A stretch of DNA of 64,000 bases, from NCBI RefSeq assembly GCF_011764425.1, contig NZ_BLPF01000002.1, forward strand, positions 1,054,997-1,118,996. The letters are read 5' to 3'. The notes beneath the pieces were generated by a model. The model saw only the letters and a program-made list of their open reading frames with translations, was not told the origin of the DNA and searched no databases. Of this stretch, positions 43,492 to 53,260 are shown piece after piece. Source of the DNA: Phytohabitans houttuyneae. Lineage in GTDB: Bacteria; Actinomycetota; Actinomycetes; Mycobacteriales; Micromonosporaceae. How positions within the stretch are numbered: position 1 is the first letter of the stretch; each line of letters opens with the position of its first letter. The translations under genes were made by a program, and so were the position numbers.

Positions 43492-43588
43492 GAGTTCAGC
43501 AGCCGGGGCCGACCGGCACGTGGTTGGGCGCGGTCAGGCCAAGCAAAGGAAGAGCCGCAGCCGCCGGGTACCAGCCGGACCGGGCTCC

Positions 43589-44707
43589 TCAGTGATAGCG
43601 GCGCAGCCCGCCGATGCCGTCCGGCAGGCCCGCCGCCTCGGCGGCGGTGAGAATCCAGACGTCGGCGCCGGTCAGCAGGCCGGCGCGGACAGCGACATCC
43701 ACCATCCGCCCGCGGCGGCAAGCGTGTCCCAGTGCTGTCCGATCGCCCGGGCTGGGCGCCGCCCAGAGGTGATCGCCGAACCATGCCGGGCGCGTGTCAG
43801 CAGGGTCGTCGGCCACGAGGAGCGTCTCCACCTGTCCGGCCGCCAAGGCCGCCAGCGTCGGGCACAGGCCCTGCACCGCGCGGCCGTCCGGGCCGGCGGC
43901 CTCGTTCAGCTGGGCCAACGCCGCTGCGGTCCGTTCAGCCACGTACGCGTCGAGAAGCTGCGCCACGGCCGCCGGGCGGTTGGCCGCCGACCCGTCGGCG
44001 CCTCGTCCGCCGGGCATCCGGCGGACATCGACGCCGTGCTCCATGCGTGCGAGCCGGTCACGCAACAACTGCGTCGCGCGCACATCGCCGGCGACGAGGA
44101 CCAGGTCGCCGCGCACCCGGTGCAGCTCCTCCACGACCGCCGTGGCGACCGCAGCCGCGTTGTGCTGCCAGGAATCCTCGGCACGACGCTGGTACCGCGG
44201 CTGAGACCAGCCGCCGGGCGCGTTCCGCTCGATCTCGTCGTCCGGGCCGAGGACACTGCGCTCGGCTCCGGTGAGCGCCCCGCGCGGCGCGGACACGAGG
44301 TCGGCACCGGTACGGTCGATTGCCACGATCACGTGTGGCGGTCGGCCTCGCAGCCAGGCCAGCAGCGGTCCGACGCGGGCAGGCGCCCCGAACGAGGCCA
44401 GATCATAGCGAGCTCCGCCCGGCAAAGATCGTGCCATCCGGAGCTCGCCAGCGGCCGCGAAGACCGCCACCTCGGTGGGGTACACCCGTAGGTCCGCGAG
44501 GTGCTGCCCAATGGCCGCCAGTGTGCGCTCGTCAGCGCCCTCGGCGCGCAGCCGCGCGGCCATCGCGCGCCAGCGCAGATAGAGATCCTCGCTCGTGTCG
44601 CCGGTCGGTTCGGACGGCTCAAGGCCCAAGTACAGCGATGCGGTCGCCGTCATCGGTTGGACGAGGTCTCGTATCGCGTCGAGGTCCGTGCGTTTCGTCG
44701 TCGACAT
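43589..44707 (-). CDS. Vms1/Ankzf1-type peptidyl-tRNA hydrolase-like protein (Rv2629-like, baeRF family)
   Basis: 372 residues with the eRF1-like core of the baeRF families: VIVAIDRTGADLVSA, then WSQPRYQRRAEDSWQHNAAAV (the catalytic-loop region with Gln), VLVAGDVRATQLL and a C-terminal LTAAEAAGLPDGIGGLRRY. Rv2629 of M. tuberculosis, DosR-regulated, belongs here. The probable role is release of nascent chains or rescue of stalled ribosomes during dormancy. The start at 44707 has GAGGGGGGACG. It lies 25 bp after the VOC gene, in the same operon. Confidence 0.85.
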   Translation of the reverse strand: MSTTKRTDLDAIRDLVQPMTATASLYLGLEPSEPTGDTSEDLYLRWRAMAARLRAEGADERTLAAIGQHLADLRVYPTEVAVFAAAGELRMARSLPGGARYDLASFGAPARVGPLLAWLRGRPPHVIVAIDRTGADLVSAPRGALTGAERSVLGPDDEIERNAPGGWSQPRYQRRAEDSWQHNAAAVATAVVEELHRVRGDLVLVAGDVRATQLLRDRLARMEHGVDVRRMPGGRGADGSAANRPAAVAQLLDAYVAERTAAALAQLNEAAGPDGRAVQGLCPTLAALAAGQVETLLVADDPADTRPAWFGDHLWAAPSPGDRTALGHACRRGRMVDVAVRAGLLTGADVWILTAAEAAGLPDGIGGLRRYH

Positions 44708-44732
44708 CGTCCCCCCTCGTGCAAGAGGTGCC

Positions 44733-45089
44733 TCAGGCATTGATGAAGCCCGGCGTCAGCAGCCCGATCAGGTTGCCTTCCGGGTCCTGGAACAGGGCGA
44801 AAGCACCGACGTTCGTGATCGGGGTTGGCCCTTTGACCTGACGGCCACCCAGCTCGCCGACCCGGCGCAGGGCGGCGTCCAGGTCGTCGACCTGCACGTA
44901 GATGGTCACGTACGGTGGCATCTGCGCCGGCGTCCGCATGATGCCGCCACCGACTCCGTCGCCGGTCTCCACCAGGCCATACTCGGGGTCCTGCTCGTCG
45001 ACCTTCCAACCGAACAGGTCCGCGTAGAACGCCTGCAGGCGTTTTGCGTCCCGGCCACCGATTTCCCAGTGCACCACCGGATGTGTCAT
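44733..45089 (-). CDS. VOC-family (glyoxalase/bleomycin resistance fold) protein
   Basis: 118 residues, two beta-alpha-beta-beta-beta units: HPVVHWEIGGRDAKRLQAFY in the first and PYVTIYVQVDDLDAALRRVGELGG in the second, ending FALFQDPEGNLIGLL. Metal ligands of the usual His/Glu type are possible. Substrate unknown. The start at 45089 follows GGAGGTACCAGCC. Probably the first gene of a two-gene operon with the Vms1-like protein. No clear box upstream. Confidence 0.85.
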   Translation of the reverse strand: MTHPVVHWEIGGRDAKRLQAFYADLFGWKVDEQDPEYGLVETGDGVGGGIMRTPAQMPPYVTIYVQVDDLDAALRRVGELGGRQVKGPTPITNVGAFALFQDPEGNLIGLLTPGFINA

Positions 45090-45198
45090 GGCTGGTACCT
45101 CCATCCGCACTCGCGCGGGGCGAAGCGGTGTCCCGCTGGGGGCGGTATGTGGGGACGGTAGCGCGCCCGCTGCCGGTCGCGAACGGGCCGGAGGACCT

Positions 45199-45233
45199 CA
45201 TCCGCCAGGACTTCAGCCCTGTCCTGGCGGATG
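45199..45233. terminator. Hairpin terminator
   Basis: Perfect 13-bp stem CATCCGCCAGGAC/GTCCTGGCGGATG with a 9-base loop, downstream of the SRPBCC gene (stop 45249, minus). It separates that gene from the VOC/Vms1 operon. Confidence 0.75.
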
Positions 45234-45248
45234 GGGCGTGCGACCCGG

Positions 45249-45905
45249 CTATCCCTGGGACGCGACCATTCCTTGCCGGCCGCGGGCGGTCCGCTCGGCG
45301 CGCTCCTTGATACCCAGCAACATCTTGCGCTCCATGAGGAGGCTGCCCGGTTCCAGGACGAACATGTTGTAGAGCCGCCGCACGGCCGACGCGTACGGCG
45401 TCGCGATCACGTTGCGCGAGATCAGCCGAGTGCCGCCGTCCACCGGGTAGAGCGCGAACGTCCACACCCATGCGGCGTTGTCGGCGCGCAGGCACAGTAC
45501 CCGCTCCGGTTCGAAGATCTCCACGGTCATGCTCGGTCCGTCCGCGCCGATCGGGAGCACGTCGCCGGCCTTGAGGTCCTGAAACTCGGGCAGGATCTCG
45601 TCGGCACTGTGCATGTCGAGCCCGAAGAGGTTTTCGATCCAGTCGTAGGTGTAGGCGCCGCCGCGGCGGCTGCCCATCTGCACGAGCCACGGCCAGATCG
45701 CTTCGGGCGGTGCGTCGATGGTCACCGCGCGGGTGGACAGCACATCGGGCTGTATGACGAGGTCGTCACCCGGGATTTCCCGTATGACCTCGTCGGGTGT
45801 GGCACCCCAGTGCAGGCAGCGGTCACGCAGCAGCAGCGGATAGGTGGAGGCCAGCGCGGCACCCAGCCCAGCCGCGGCAAGCGTCCAGCTCACTCGTCTA
45901 TTCAT
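45249..45905 (-). CDS. SRPBCC-fold membrane-anchored protein
   Basis: 218 residues. An N-terminal hydrophobic anchor (WTLAAAGLGAALASTYPLLL, about 6-25) is followed by a START/SRPBCC-like domain: TRAVTIDAPPEAIWPWLVQM, GGAYTYDWIENLFGLDMHSADEI and the TRLISRNVIATP strand. This group binds hydrophobic ligands; no specific function is known. The start at 45905 follows GGAGGACCG. Only degenerate box-like sequence lies upstream (CCGGGTTTCGACCC at 45950). Confidence 0.8.
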   Translation of the reverse strand: MNRRVSWTLAAAGLGAALASTYPLLLRDRCLHWGATPDEVIREIPGDDLVIQPDVLSTRAVTIDAPPEAIWPWLVQMGSRRGGAYTYDWIENLFGLDMHSADEILPEFQDLKAGDVLPIGADGPSMTVEIFEPERVLCLRADNAAWVWTFALYPVDGGTRLISRNVIATPYASAVRRLYNMFVLEPGSLLMERKMLLGIKERAERTARGRQGMVASQG

Positions 45906-46127
45906 CGGTCCTCCTCCGTCCGCGACCGGCCGCAGCTACGGACCCGGTACCGGGTTTCGACCCCTTCGGGTCATTCGGCACGCCGATCGCGGTCAGCATG
46001 GGCGGCAAACCGCAGGCTCCACCGCCCACACCTTCAAGCGTGCTGCTCCGGCTCCGAGTTGGCATGTGCCGTAGGTCCCGGGCGTGGGGGACCAACCGGC
46101 CGACCTCGACCCGCCGCAACGCTTTCG

Positions 46128-47378
46128 TCAGGCTGTCGTCCGGATCGCGACCGTGACGGCGTTGTCGTCTGCATGCACATCGGCCATTGCCTTGTTCGCG
46201 TCCGTTCGTCCGGCCACCGTCACGGCCAGCGAGCCCTCCTGACTCGCGGTGCCGGTGCGGCCGAGGTTGAAGGCGTACGTCCGAGACGCGCCCACCGCCG
46301 GTGCGTACATGTTGTCCAGGTGCACCCAGACGATCCCGCCACCCTGCGGTTCGACGCGTTCGCCGGTCCACCCGTCGCCCTCGCGGATGAGGTCGGCGGG
46401 CATCTGGAACATCAAGGCCACGTGGTCCGGCCGGACCACCTTCCGCACGGTGACTGTCACCCGCAGAGTGCCGTGCCGCACGCCGTCGACGGCAGGACCC
46501 AGCACCAGCGCCGCGGCGGACACCGCGAGGTCGGTCACCCGCGGGTTCGGCGGGAAGGTCGACGGACCCGCCACGAGGACGAACTTGCCGGACCGCCAAG
46601 CGTACGAGCGAGTCTGCCACTGCGGTAACGTTCCGTCCTCGCCACAGCACACCAGGAAGTCCGCCACCCGCACCCGCACGTACCCGGCCTGGGTAACCGA
46701 GAAGTCGCCGATCCTCTTGATCTGACCGGTCGTGGCGACGACGCGGCCGATTGTCATGATCTTGCCGTTCGCGTCCCGGTCAAGGGCCAACAGCTGCCAG
46801 CTGCCCCCCTCGTAGCCGGCGAAGACACTGACGACCGTCTCCTGTGCCCCGTCATGGTCAACGTCGCCGTAGGCGGCCTCGGTGAGGTGCAGGGGATCGC
46901 CGTTCGCGGGCGTGTTCTGACCATTGGTGAAACGCACCCAGCCCGACGGTCCAATGACGAACGCGTCGGACGGCCAGGCTGGAATGAATACCGTGGCGTT
47001 CCGCAGCACGCTCATCGGGATGCGCCCGTCTGGGACCGCCGCTGGCGGCTCGGTGGGCGCCGTTGTCGGCGATGGTACTGCCGGCTCGGTGGGTGCCGGT
47101 TGGGTCGGGCGGGGAGCCGCCGGCTGGTCGTCTTCGCCGCCGGTACGCGCGATCGCGTAAGCCAGCAGCGGCACGAGCAGCACCACGGCTGCCACGGCGG
47201 CCACTGTCAGCCACAGCCGCCGGCGATGTCCGTGCCCACCACCGCTGTCTCCTGGGTGGCCGCCGCCGGTCTCCGGCGGACCTCCAGCCGGCGGCGGACC
47301 GAGCGGAAGGGTGTCTGCCTCGTCCCAAGCGGGCGGGACGGGCGCCCTGCCCCGATCGACTACGTCCGGGGTACTCAT
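46128..47378 (-). CDS. Single-pass membrane protein with extracellular beta domain, unknown function
   Basis: 416 residues. Cytoplasmic Pro/Gly-rich N-terminus (about 1-52), one membrane helix (LWLTVAAVAAVVLLVPLLAY, about 55-75), a Pro/Thr linker and a large extracellular domain. The segment EAAYGDVDHDGAQETVVSVF resembles an FG-GAP/VCBS calcium-binding blade, and CCGEDG may form a disulfide. Three tandem ATGs occur (47396, 47387, 47378); the last has the best-spaced AGGGAG. No box. It looks like a cell-envelope protein not obviously in the dormancy set. Confidence 0.75.
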   Translation of the reverse strand: MSTPDVVDRGRAPVPPAWDEADTLPLGPPPAGGPPETGGGHPGDSGGGHGHRRRLWLTVAAVAAVVLLVPLLAYAIARTGGEDDQPAAPRPTQPAPTEPAVPSPTTAPTEPPAAVPDGRIPMSVLRNATVFIPAWPSDAFVIGPSGWVRFTNGQNTPANGDPLHLTEAAYGDVDHDGAQETVVSVFAGYEGGSWQLLALDRDANGKIMTIGRVVATTGQIKRIGDFSVTQAGYVRVRVADFLVCCGEDGTLPQWQTRSYAWRSGKFVLVAGPSTFPPNPRVTDLAVSAAALVLGPAVDGVRHGTLRVTVTVRKVVRPDHVALMFQMPADLIREGDGWTGERVEPQGGGIVWVHLDNMYAPAVGASRTYAFNLGRTGTASQEGSLAVTVAGRTDANKAMADVHADDNAVTVAIRTTA

Positions 47379-47770
47379 CTCCCTCATCTCCCTCATCGCG
47401 CGATGGAACGCGGACGGAGGGGGCGCGCTGCAGGCAGGAAGGGGAGAGCGCGTCATCCCGCGCACGCTCCTACATTCCAGAGTGGATAGCCGCCGGCGGC
47501 TGGACACACGGCCGGAAGGCCCGTGGCGCCGGGCCAGACAGCCCATCGCCCGCCCTCCTCTGAAGGTGGCGTACCGGTCGGCGACGCCCGCCGGCCTCTG
47601 CGCTGGCCGCCGACACCGGATTTCCGTCTTGGCGACGGTGGGTCTTGTGGTTTTCGGAACCACGGCCTGGCATTCCGGTGCCGGCGGAGCCGCCCCTTTC
47701 CGGCGGGCGTCACACCCTCACGCTGCTCCGCGTGGCCGCCGGCCGGCAGGGTCCTGTGCAACGTGTCGGC
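47379..47770. other. Gene-free interval
   Basis: About 390 bp between the membrane protein start and the box at 47771. Open frames here are Arg/Pro-rich shadows with no ribosome binding sites. I see no RNA gene or repeat. It may hold the promoter of the minus-strand gene and an untranslated leader. Confidence 0.5.
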
Positions 47771-47784
47771 GGGACCTTCGCCCC
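47771..47784. promoter_or_regulatory. DosR-box-like operator
   Basis: GGGACCTTCGCCCC, 51 bp before the Rv1738-like start at 47835. Confidence 0.65.
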
Positions 47785-47834
47785 TGGGAGCGCCGCCGCG
47801 GCGACCGGCAGGCTGTAGCTGTGAGGTGATCACG

Positions 47835-48110
47835 ATGACACGCGCGAAGCGATGGACCGTCGACATCTTCATCGACGAGCACGACGACGAGCGGCACACG
47901 CGCGCCGAGGCGCGCCTGCACACGCCGGATCGGATCGGCTTGGTCGGCACCGGCGAGGCGCGGCGCAATCCGGTGGATCGGGAAATACCCGAGATCGGTG
48001 ATGAGCTGGCGGTCTCCCGGGCGCTGTCCGACCTCGGTCACCGCCTGCTGGAAGCGGCGGCCGGCGACATCGAGCAGATCACGCGGAAGGGCGCGCACCT
48101 GCCCAACTGA
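47835..48110 (+). CDS. Rv1738-like DUF1876 protein
   Basis: 91 residues: RWTVDIFIDEHDDERHTRAE, LVGTGEARRNP, REIPEIGDELAVSRALSDLG. It is closer to Rv1738 than the copy at 11923-12192 and is its paralogue. The probable role is binding the ribosome or preventing translation in hypoxia. The start at 47835 follows GAGGTGATCACG. GAPDH begins 20 bp downstream, so they form an operon. Confidence 0.88.
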   Translation: MTRAKRWTVDIFIDEHDDERHTRAEARLHTPDRIGLVGTGEARRNPVDREIPEIGDELAVSRALSDLGHRLLEAAAGDIEQITRKGAHLPN

Positions 48111-48130
48111 AAGACCGGAGGCGAAGAAAG

Positions 48131-49141
48131 ATGAACTACCGGATCGCGATCAACGGGTTCGGCCGGATCGGCCGCAACTACCTGCGTGGGCTGCTGGACC
48201 GAAACCTGCTGGACGAAGGGTACGAGGTCGTCGCGGTCAACGACCTGTGGGAACCGGCCACTTTGGCGCACCTGCTGGCGTACGACTCGACGTTCGGCCC
48301 GCTCGACGCCGAGGTGAGTGTGGAGGAGACCACGATTGTCGTGGACGGCCGCCGGATCGCGACGTTCAGTGAACGCGAGCCGGAGCGGCTTCCGTGGGCG
48401 CAGGTTGGTGTCGATCTCGTGATCGAGGCGACCGGCAAGCTGCGTACCCGCGACGCGGCGGGCGGCCACCTCAAGGCCGGCGCGGGCCGGGTGCTGATCT
48501 CCGCGCCCGGCAAGAACGTGGACGCCACCATCGTGCTCGGTGTCAACGACGACGAGTATCACCCGCGGCAGCAGGTGATCTCCGCGGCCTCGTGCACGAC
48601 CAACTGCGCCGCACCCATGGTCAAGGTGCTGCAGGACGCGTTCGGCGTGTCCCGCGGCTACCTGACGACCGTCCACGCCTACACCAACGACCAGGCGGTG
48701 CTGGACACCCCGCACAAGGACCTGCGCAGAGCCCGTTCCGCCGCGGTGAACATCATCCCGACCAGCACCGGTGCGGCCAAGGCGATCGGCCTTGTGCTGC
48801 CCACGGTGGCCGGCCGGTTGGACGGTGTCGCGCTGCGGGTCCCGGTCGAGGACGGCTCGATCGTCGACCTGACCGCGGAGCTCGCGCTGCCGGCCACCGT
48901 CGCGGAGATCAACGAAGCCTTCGCAGCGGCCGCGAACGGAGCGCTCACCGGTGTGCTGCGCTACGCCGACCGGCCGCTGGTCTCCCGCGACATCGTCGGC
49001 GATCCGGCATCGTGCGTCTTCGACGCTGGGCTGACCCAGTCGGAGGGGAGCCTGGTCAAGGTCTTCGGCTGGTACGACAACGAGTGGGGCTACACCAACC
49101 GTCTGATCGACCTCACCACCCTCATCGCCGGGAAGGGCTGA
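48131..49141 (+). CDS. gap: Glyceraldehyde-3-phosphate dehydrogenase
   Basis: 336 residues. NAD-binding INGFGRIGRNYLRGLL, catalytic Cys in SAASCTTNCAAP with the partner His in HAYTNDQ, and the C-terminal WYDNEWGYTNRLIDL. It catalyses NAD-dependent oxidation of glyceraldehyde-3-phosphate. Placed behind a hibernation-type gene and a box, it is likely a stress isoform besides the housekeeping copy. The start at 48131 has GGAGGCGAAGAAAG. Confidence 0.95.
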   Translation: MNYRIAINGFGRIGRNYLRGLLDRNLLDEGYEVVAVNDLWEPATLAHLLAYDSTFGPLDAEVSVEETTIVVDGRRIATFSEREPERLPWAQVGVDLVIEATGKLRTRDAAGGHLKAGAGRVLISAPGKNVDATIVLGVNDDEYHPRQQVISAASCTTNCAAPMVKVLQDAFGVSRGYLTTVHAYTNDQAVLDTPHKDLRRARSAAVNIIPTSTGAAKAIGLVLPTVAGRLDGVALRVPVEDGSIVDLTAELALPATVAEINEAFAAAANGALTGVLRYADRPLVSRDIVGDPASCVFDAGLTQSEGSLVKVFGWYDNEWGYTNRLIDLTTLIAGKG

Positions 49142-49149
49142 CGGGAGGA

Positions 49150-49177
49150 TCGGGCTCGGCCGTCGCGCCGAGCCCGA
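49150..49177. terminator. Hairpin terminator
   Basis: 11-bp stem TCGGGCTCGGC/GCCGAGCCCGA, loop CGTCGC, after GAPDH. It has the same stem as the hairpin after Hsp20 at 23623-23652. Confidence 0.75.
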
Positions 49178-49219
49178 CCCGTCCCAGAGCCGCCGTAGGC
49201 CCGATGGCACGTCCGGTTC

Positions 49220-49233
49220 GGGACCTTCGACCC
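49220..49233. promoter_or_regulatory. DosR-box-like operator
   Basis: GGGACCTTCGACCC, 37 bp before the PNPOx-family start at 49270; preceded by TTC as in the mycobacterial consensus. Confidence 0.65.
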
Positions 49234-49269
49234 TGTCCGATAGCTCAGACCTATCCGAGGATCGGTGGC

Positions 49270-49737
49270 GTGTCGCGGCGCGTACTGGAGCAGATCGATG
49301 TCGCGGATTGCCTGCGGCTGCTCGGGAGCGTCTCGCTCGGCCGGGTCGTGTACACCGAAAAGGCGCTGCCGGCGATCCGTCCCGTCAACCATGTCCTGGA
49401 CGGCGATACGGTGATCATCCGTAGCCATCTTGGCGGGAGCCTGGCCACCGCGGTCGGTTCCGGGCGTGGGGTGGTGGTCGCCTACGAGGCAGACGACATC
49501 GACGTGGTCGACCAGCTCGGCTGGAGCGTCGTCGTCACCGGCGTCGCGCACCTGGTCGCAGACTCCCGCGAGGTGGCCCGCTACCAGGGGCTGCTGCGGC
49601 CGTGGGTGGACATCGCCACGGACTGCGTGATCCGTATCGAGGCGCGCATGGTCACCGGCTACCGCATCCGGGCTGCTGTGTCCTCAGTAGACGAGCAGGC
49701 CGCGGTCGCGGAACTGCCCGCGCACCCGCTCCAGTAG
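49270..49737 (+). CDS. Pyridoxamine 5'-phosphate oxidase-family (split-barrel flavin) protein
   Basis: 155 residues. Split-barrel features: LLGSVSLGRVVYTEKALPAIRPVNHVL, GDTVIIRSHLGGSLATAV and GWSVVVTGVAHLV. Members bind FMN, F420 or heme and act in redox stress; related genes are frequent in dormancy regulons. The GTG at 49270 is the likely start; the binding site is weak (GAGGATCGGTGGC). Its 3' end overlaps the convergent pflA gene by 54 bp. Confidence 0.82.
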   Translation: MSRRVLEQIDVADCLRLLGSVSLGRVVYTEKALPAIRPVNHVLDGDTVIIRSHLGGSLATAVGSGRGVVVAYEADDIDVVDQLGWSVVVTGVAHLVADSREVARYQGLLRPWVDIATDCVIRIEARMVTGYRIRAAVSSVDEQAAVAELPAHPLQ

Positions 49738-50433
49738 CGCAGGATCCGGTGCGGGCGTGCCGGCGAGCGGAAACCGCACGCCCAGCGCCTCGTACTTGGC
49801 CGCGCCGAGGCGGTGAAACGGCAGCACCTCAACCCGCTCCACCGTGGACAGGGATGCCGCGTGCCGGGCGGCGGCGTCCACGTTGGATGGATCGTCGGTC
49901 AGGCCGGGGACGAGCACGAAGCGGATCCACATCGGCACGCCCCGGTGGGCGAGGCGGCGGGCGAACCGCAGCGTGGGTGCGAGGTCGCCGCCGGTGACCC
50001 GGCGGTACGTGTCGGGGTCGCCGGACTTGATGTCCAGCAGGACCAGGCTCGTCGCGTCCAGCAGCGCGTCGCTGGCCCGGTCGCCGAGGAAGCCGGAGGT
50101 GTCAAGCGCCGTGTGCAGGCCGGCCTCCCGGGCCCGGTGCAGCAGCGCCTCGGCAAACTGTGGCTGCAGCAGCGGTTCGCCGCCGCTGACCGTGAGGCCG
50201 CCGCCGGCGACCTGGATGAAGCGGGTGTAGCCGGACACGATCGTCCACAGTGTGTCGAGTTCGGTGCGCTGACCGGGCCGCATCCGCCAGGTGTCCGGGT
50301 TCTGGCAGTACAGGCAGCGCAGCGGGCAGCCACCCAGAAACGCGACGAACCGCGTGCCAGGGCCGTCCACTCCCGTGGAGATGTCCCAGGAGTGGACCGC
50401 CCCGGCGATCGCTGTGCGGAGGGGGGTGCTCAC
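49684..50433 (-). CDS. pflA: Pyruvate formate-lyase activating enzyme
   Basis: 249 residues, radical SAM enzyme with the cluster motif [14 protein letters not shown] (CxxxCxxC) near residue 36 and [15 protein letters not shown] further on. It generates the glycyl radical on PFL using S-adenosylmethionine. GTG 50433 overlaps the PFL stop (GTGA), so the pair is translationally coupled. Oxygen-sensitive, in keeping with a hypoxia-controlled operon. Confidence 0.95.
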   Translation of the reverse strand: MSTPLRTAIAGAVHSWDISTGVDGPGTRFVAFLGGCPLRCLYCQNPDTWRMRPGQRTELDTLWTIVSGYTRFIQVAGGGLTVSGGEPLLQPQFAEALLHRAREAGLHTALDTSGFLGDRASDALLDATSLVLLDIKSGDPDTYRRVTGGDLAPTLRFARRLAHRGVPMWIRFVLVPGLTDDPSNVDAAARHAASLSTVERVEVLPFHRLGAAKYEALGVRFPLAGTPAPDPALLERVRGQFRDRGLLVY

Positions 50434-52664
50434 AGCGATCCGTGGAATGTCCGGGAGACGACGTCCCGCTGCTGTTCCGGGGTCAGGCGGACGAAGTTGA
50501 CCGCGTAGCCGGAGACCCGGATTGTCAGTTGCGGGTACCGCTCGGGGTGGGCCATGGCGTCTTCGAGGGTGGACCGGTCGAGCACGTTGACGTTCATGTG
50601 GTAGCCGCCGGCGTCGGTGTAGCCGTCGAGTACGCCGACCAGGTTGGTGATCTGCTCGTGGCGGCTGCGGCCGAGGCCGCCGGGGGTGATGGTGCTGGTG
50701 AGCGAGATCCCGTCGCGCGCGCTGTCGTAGGGCAGCTTTGCCACGGACAGGGCCGAGGCGACCAGGCCGTGCCGGTCGCGGCCGTTGCCGGGGTTGGCGC
50801 CGGGCGCGAACGGCTCACCGGCGCGGCGCCCGTCCGGTGTGTTGCCGGTGTTCTTGCCGTACACCACGTTGGAGGTGATGGTGAGCACCGACAGCGTCGC
50901 TTCGGCGCTGCGGTAGGTCGGCTGGCGGCGCAACCGGTCCATGAACGCCTCGACAAGCCACACCGCGATCTTGTCGGCGCGGTCGTCGTGGTTGCCGTAG
51001 CACGGAAAGTCGCCCTCGACACCGTAGTCGACGGCCAGTCCGGTCTCGTCGCGCAGCACCTTCACCTTGGCGTACTTGATCGCCGCCAGGCTGTCGACCG
51101 CGACGGACAGCCCGGCGATGCCGGTGGCCAGGAAGCGGTGGACGGGATAGTCGTGCAGCGCCATCTCCAGGCGTTCGTAGGCGTACTTGTCGTGCATGTA
51201 GTGGATGACGTTGAGCGCGTCGACGTACGTGGCCACCAGCCAGTCCAGGGTCCGTTCGAACGCGGCCACGACCTCGTCGTAGTCGAGGACCTCGCCGCCG
51301 ACCGGTGCGGTCGCCGGCGCGATCTGCTGGCCGGTGATCTCGTCGCGGCCGCCGTTGATGGCGTACAGCAGCGCCTTGGCGAGGTTGGCGCGGGCGCCGA
51401 AGAACTGCATGTCCTTGCCCACGCGCATGGCGGACACGCAGCAGGCGATCGCCGTGTCGGCGCCGTACGCGGGGCGCAGCAGCTCGTCATTCTCGTACTG
51501 CACCGCGCTGGTGTCCAGCGACACCTGGGCGCAGAACCGCTTGAACCCCTCGGGCAGGGCCGGCGACCACAGCACGGTCAGGTTCGGCTCCGGGGCCGGG
51601 CCCAGGTTGTACAGCGTCTGCAGGAACCGGAACGACGTGCGGGTGACCAGGGTGCGGCCGTCGCGGGCCATGCCGCCCAGCGATTCGGTGACCCACGTCG
51701 GGTCGCCGGAGAAGAGCTGGTCGTACTCGGGCGTGCGCAGGAAGCGGATGATCCGCAGCTTGATGACGAGGTCGTCGACCAGTTCCTGGGCCCGCTGTTC
51801 GGTCAGGCGCCCTTCGGCGATGTCCCGCTGCAGGTAGATGTCCAGGAAGGTGGCGGTGCGGCCGAGCGACATCGCCGCGCCGTTCTGCTCCTTGGTGGCG
51901 GCCAGGTAGGCGAAGTACAGCCACTGGACCGCCTCGCGTCCCGTGGTAGCCGGGCCGGAGATGTCGTACCCGTATGCGGCGGCCATCTGCTTGAGTTCGT
52001 CCAGGGCCCGCACCTGCTCGGCCAGCTCCTCCCGGTCCCGGATGACGGTGGGGGAGGAGGCGAACGCGTCGAGGCGGGCCTTGTCGGCCAGCCGGCCCGC
52101 GATCAGCTGGTCCACGCCGTACAGGGCCACGCGCCGGTAGTCGCCGATGATGCGGCCGCGGCCGTAGGCGTCGGGCAGGCCGGTGATGATGTGCGAGCGG
52201 CGGGCCTTGCGCACGGCGTCGGAGTAGGCGTCGAACACGCCTTCGTTGTGCGTCTTGCGGTGCGCGGTGAACGTCTGCTTCACCCGCGGGTCGAGGCTGT
52301 AGCCGTAGGCCGCCAGCCCGCTCTCGACCATGCGGATCCCGCCGTTGGGCATGATGGCGCGGCGCAGCGGGGCGTCGGTCTGCAGCCCGACGATCAGCTC
52401 CTTGTCCCGGTCGATGTAGCCGGGCCTGTGCGAGGTGATGGTCGACGGCGTGGCGGCGTCGACGTCGTACACGCCCTGGCGGCGCTCCTGCGCGAACAGC
52501 GGCCCCAGCCCGTCCCACAGCGCGGCCGTGCGCGCGGTCGGCCCGCTCAGAAATCCGGCGTCCCCCTCGTACGGGGTGTAGTTGTGCCGGATGAACGCGG
52601 CCACGTCTATCCGCTGCCGCCAGCCGTCGCCCACGAATCCGCGCCAGGCGTCGAGCCTCGTCAT
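50430..52664 (-). CDS. pflB: Pyruvate formate-lyase
   Basis: 744 residues. The catalytic cysteine pair is in [12 protein letters not shown], and the glycyl-radical motif [12 protein letters not shown] lies near the C-terminus. It converts pyruvate and CoA to acetyl-CoA and formate without oxygen. ATG 52664 follows GGAGGAAG; the ATG at 52676 is upstream of that site and less likely. It lies 28 bp after a single-domain USP whose box at 53216 probably drives USP-pflB-pflA. PFL is unusual in aerobic actinomycetes. Confidence 0.95.
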   Translation of the reverse strand: MTRLDAWRGFVGDGWRQRIDVAAFIRHNYTPYEGDAGFLSGPTARTAALWDGLGPLFAQERRQGVYDVDAATPSTITSHRPGYIDRDKELIVGLQTDAPLRRAIMPNGGIRMVESGLAAYGYSLDPRVKQTFTAHRKTHNEGVFDAYSDAVRKARRSHIITGLPDAYGRGRIIGDYRRVALYGVDQLIAGRLADKARLDAFASSPTVIRDREELAEQVRALDELKQMAAAYGYDISGPATTGREAVQWLYFAYLAATKEQNGAAMSLGRTATFLDIYLQRDIAEGRLTEQRAQELVDDLVIKLRIIRFLRTPEYDQLFSGDPTWVTESLGGMARDGRTLVTRTSFRFLQTLYNLGPAPEPNLTVLWSPALPEGFKRFCAQVSLDTSAVQYENDELLRPAYGADTAIACCVSAMRVGKDMQFFGARANLAKALLYAINGGRDEITGQQIAPATAPVGGEVLDYDEVVAAFERTLDWLVATYVDALNVIHYMHDKYAYERLEMALHDYPVHRFLATGIAGLSVAVDSLAAIKYAKVKVLRDETGLAVDYGVEGDFPCYGNHDDRADKIAVWLVEAFMDRLRRQPTYRSAEATLSVLTITSNVVYGKNTGNTPDGRRAGEPFAPGANPGNGRDRHGLVASALSVAKLPYDSARDGISLTSTITPGGLGRSRHEQITNLVGVLDGYTDAGGYHMNVNVLDRSTLEDAMAHPERYPQLTIRVSGYAVNFVRLTPEQQRDVVSRTFHGSL

Positions 52665-52692
52665 GACTTCCTCCATCGGTCGGGTGGCGGCG

Positions 52693-53160
52693 TCAGGCCG
52701 CAGGGGTGAGAACGGGGGCGGGCTCCGTTGCCCGTGCGGTGGCGACGACCAGGACGGCCGGGTGGCGATGATGGGTCAACTGCCGGGCGAGCGTGGCGGG
52801 AAGGCTTTTACGGCGCAGGCCGTTCGCGGTGTCGCTGCCGATCACCACGACGTCGGCGATGGTGGCCGCATGGCTGAGCGCGGTGACAGGTTCGGCGAGC
52901 ACCAGCTCGCGGACGATCGGTGGGCGCGGGGACAGGCCGGCCGCGGCCTCGGCTATGCGGTCGCGCTGCATGCGGTGCAGATCCAGCCGCGCCTCGAACA
53001 GCGCGTCCCGGTCGCGGGCTGCCGCCCGATCGCGGTCTGGCCAGGCCGTCACGACCAGGACGCTGGCGCCGATGCGCGCCGCTTCCCGCACCGCCCACCA
53101 CAACGCGTCGCGGGCGGCCGCTGACGCGTCGAGTCCCACGACGATCCGTTGCTGTGCCAT
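52693..53160 (-). CDS. Single-domain universal stress protein
   Basis: 155 residues: [20 protein letters not shown] at the start, [22 protein letters not shown] in place of the ATP loop (degenerate) and PAVLVV at the end. The start at 53160 follows AGGGAGGGTCAG. First gene of the operon with pflB and pflA; box at 53216-53229. Confidence 0.85.
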   Translation of the reverse strand: MAQQRIVVGLDASAAARDALWWAVREAARIGASVLVVTAWPDRDRAAARDRDALFEARLDLHRMQRDRIAEAAAGLSPRPPIVRELVLAEPVTALSHAATIADVVVIGSDTANGLRRKSLPATLARQLTHHRHPAVLVVATARATEPAPVLTPAA

Positions 53161-53215
53161 CTGACCCTCCCTGTCCGGCTACCTTCAGCTTTCGCCTTGC
53201 AGGTCCGGTCGGGCA

Positions 53216-53229
53216 GGGCCACAAGTCCC
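53216..53229. promoter_or_regulatory. DosR-box-like operator
   Basis: GGGCCACAAGTCCC, 56 bp before the USP-pflB-pflA operon (53160). Confidence 0.6.
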
Positions 53230-53260
53230 ATGATGATCGGGACCATGCCCATCACGGTCG

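Noticed and set aside
46088-46101. GGGACCAACCGGCC as a box
   Set aside because: Right half does not fit and it is over 180 bp from the nearest start.
50250-52709. 819-residue plus-strand ORF opposite pflB
   Set aside because: Mirror frame of a high-GC gene; pflB has full motifs and overlaps pflA correctly.
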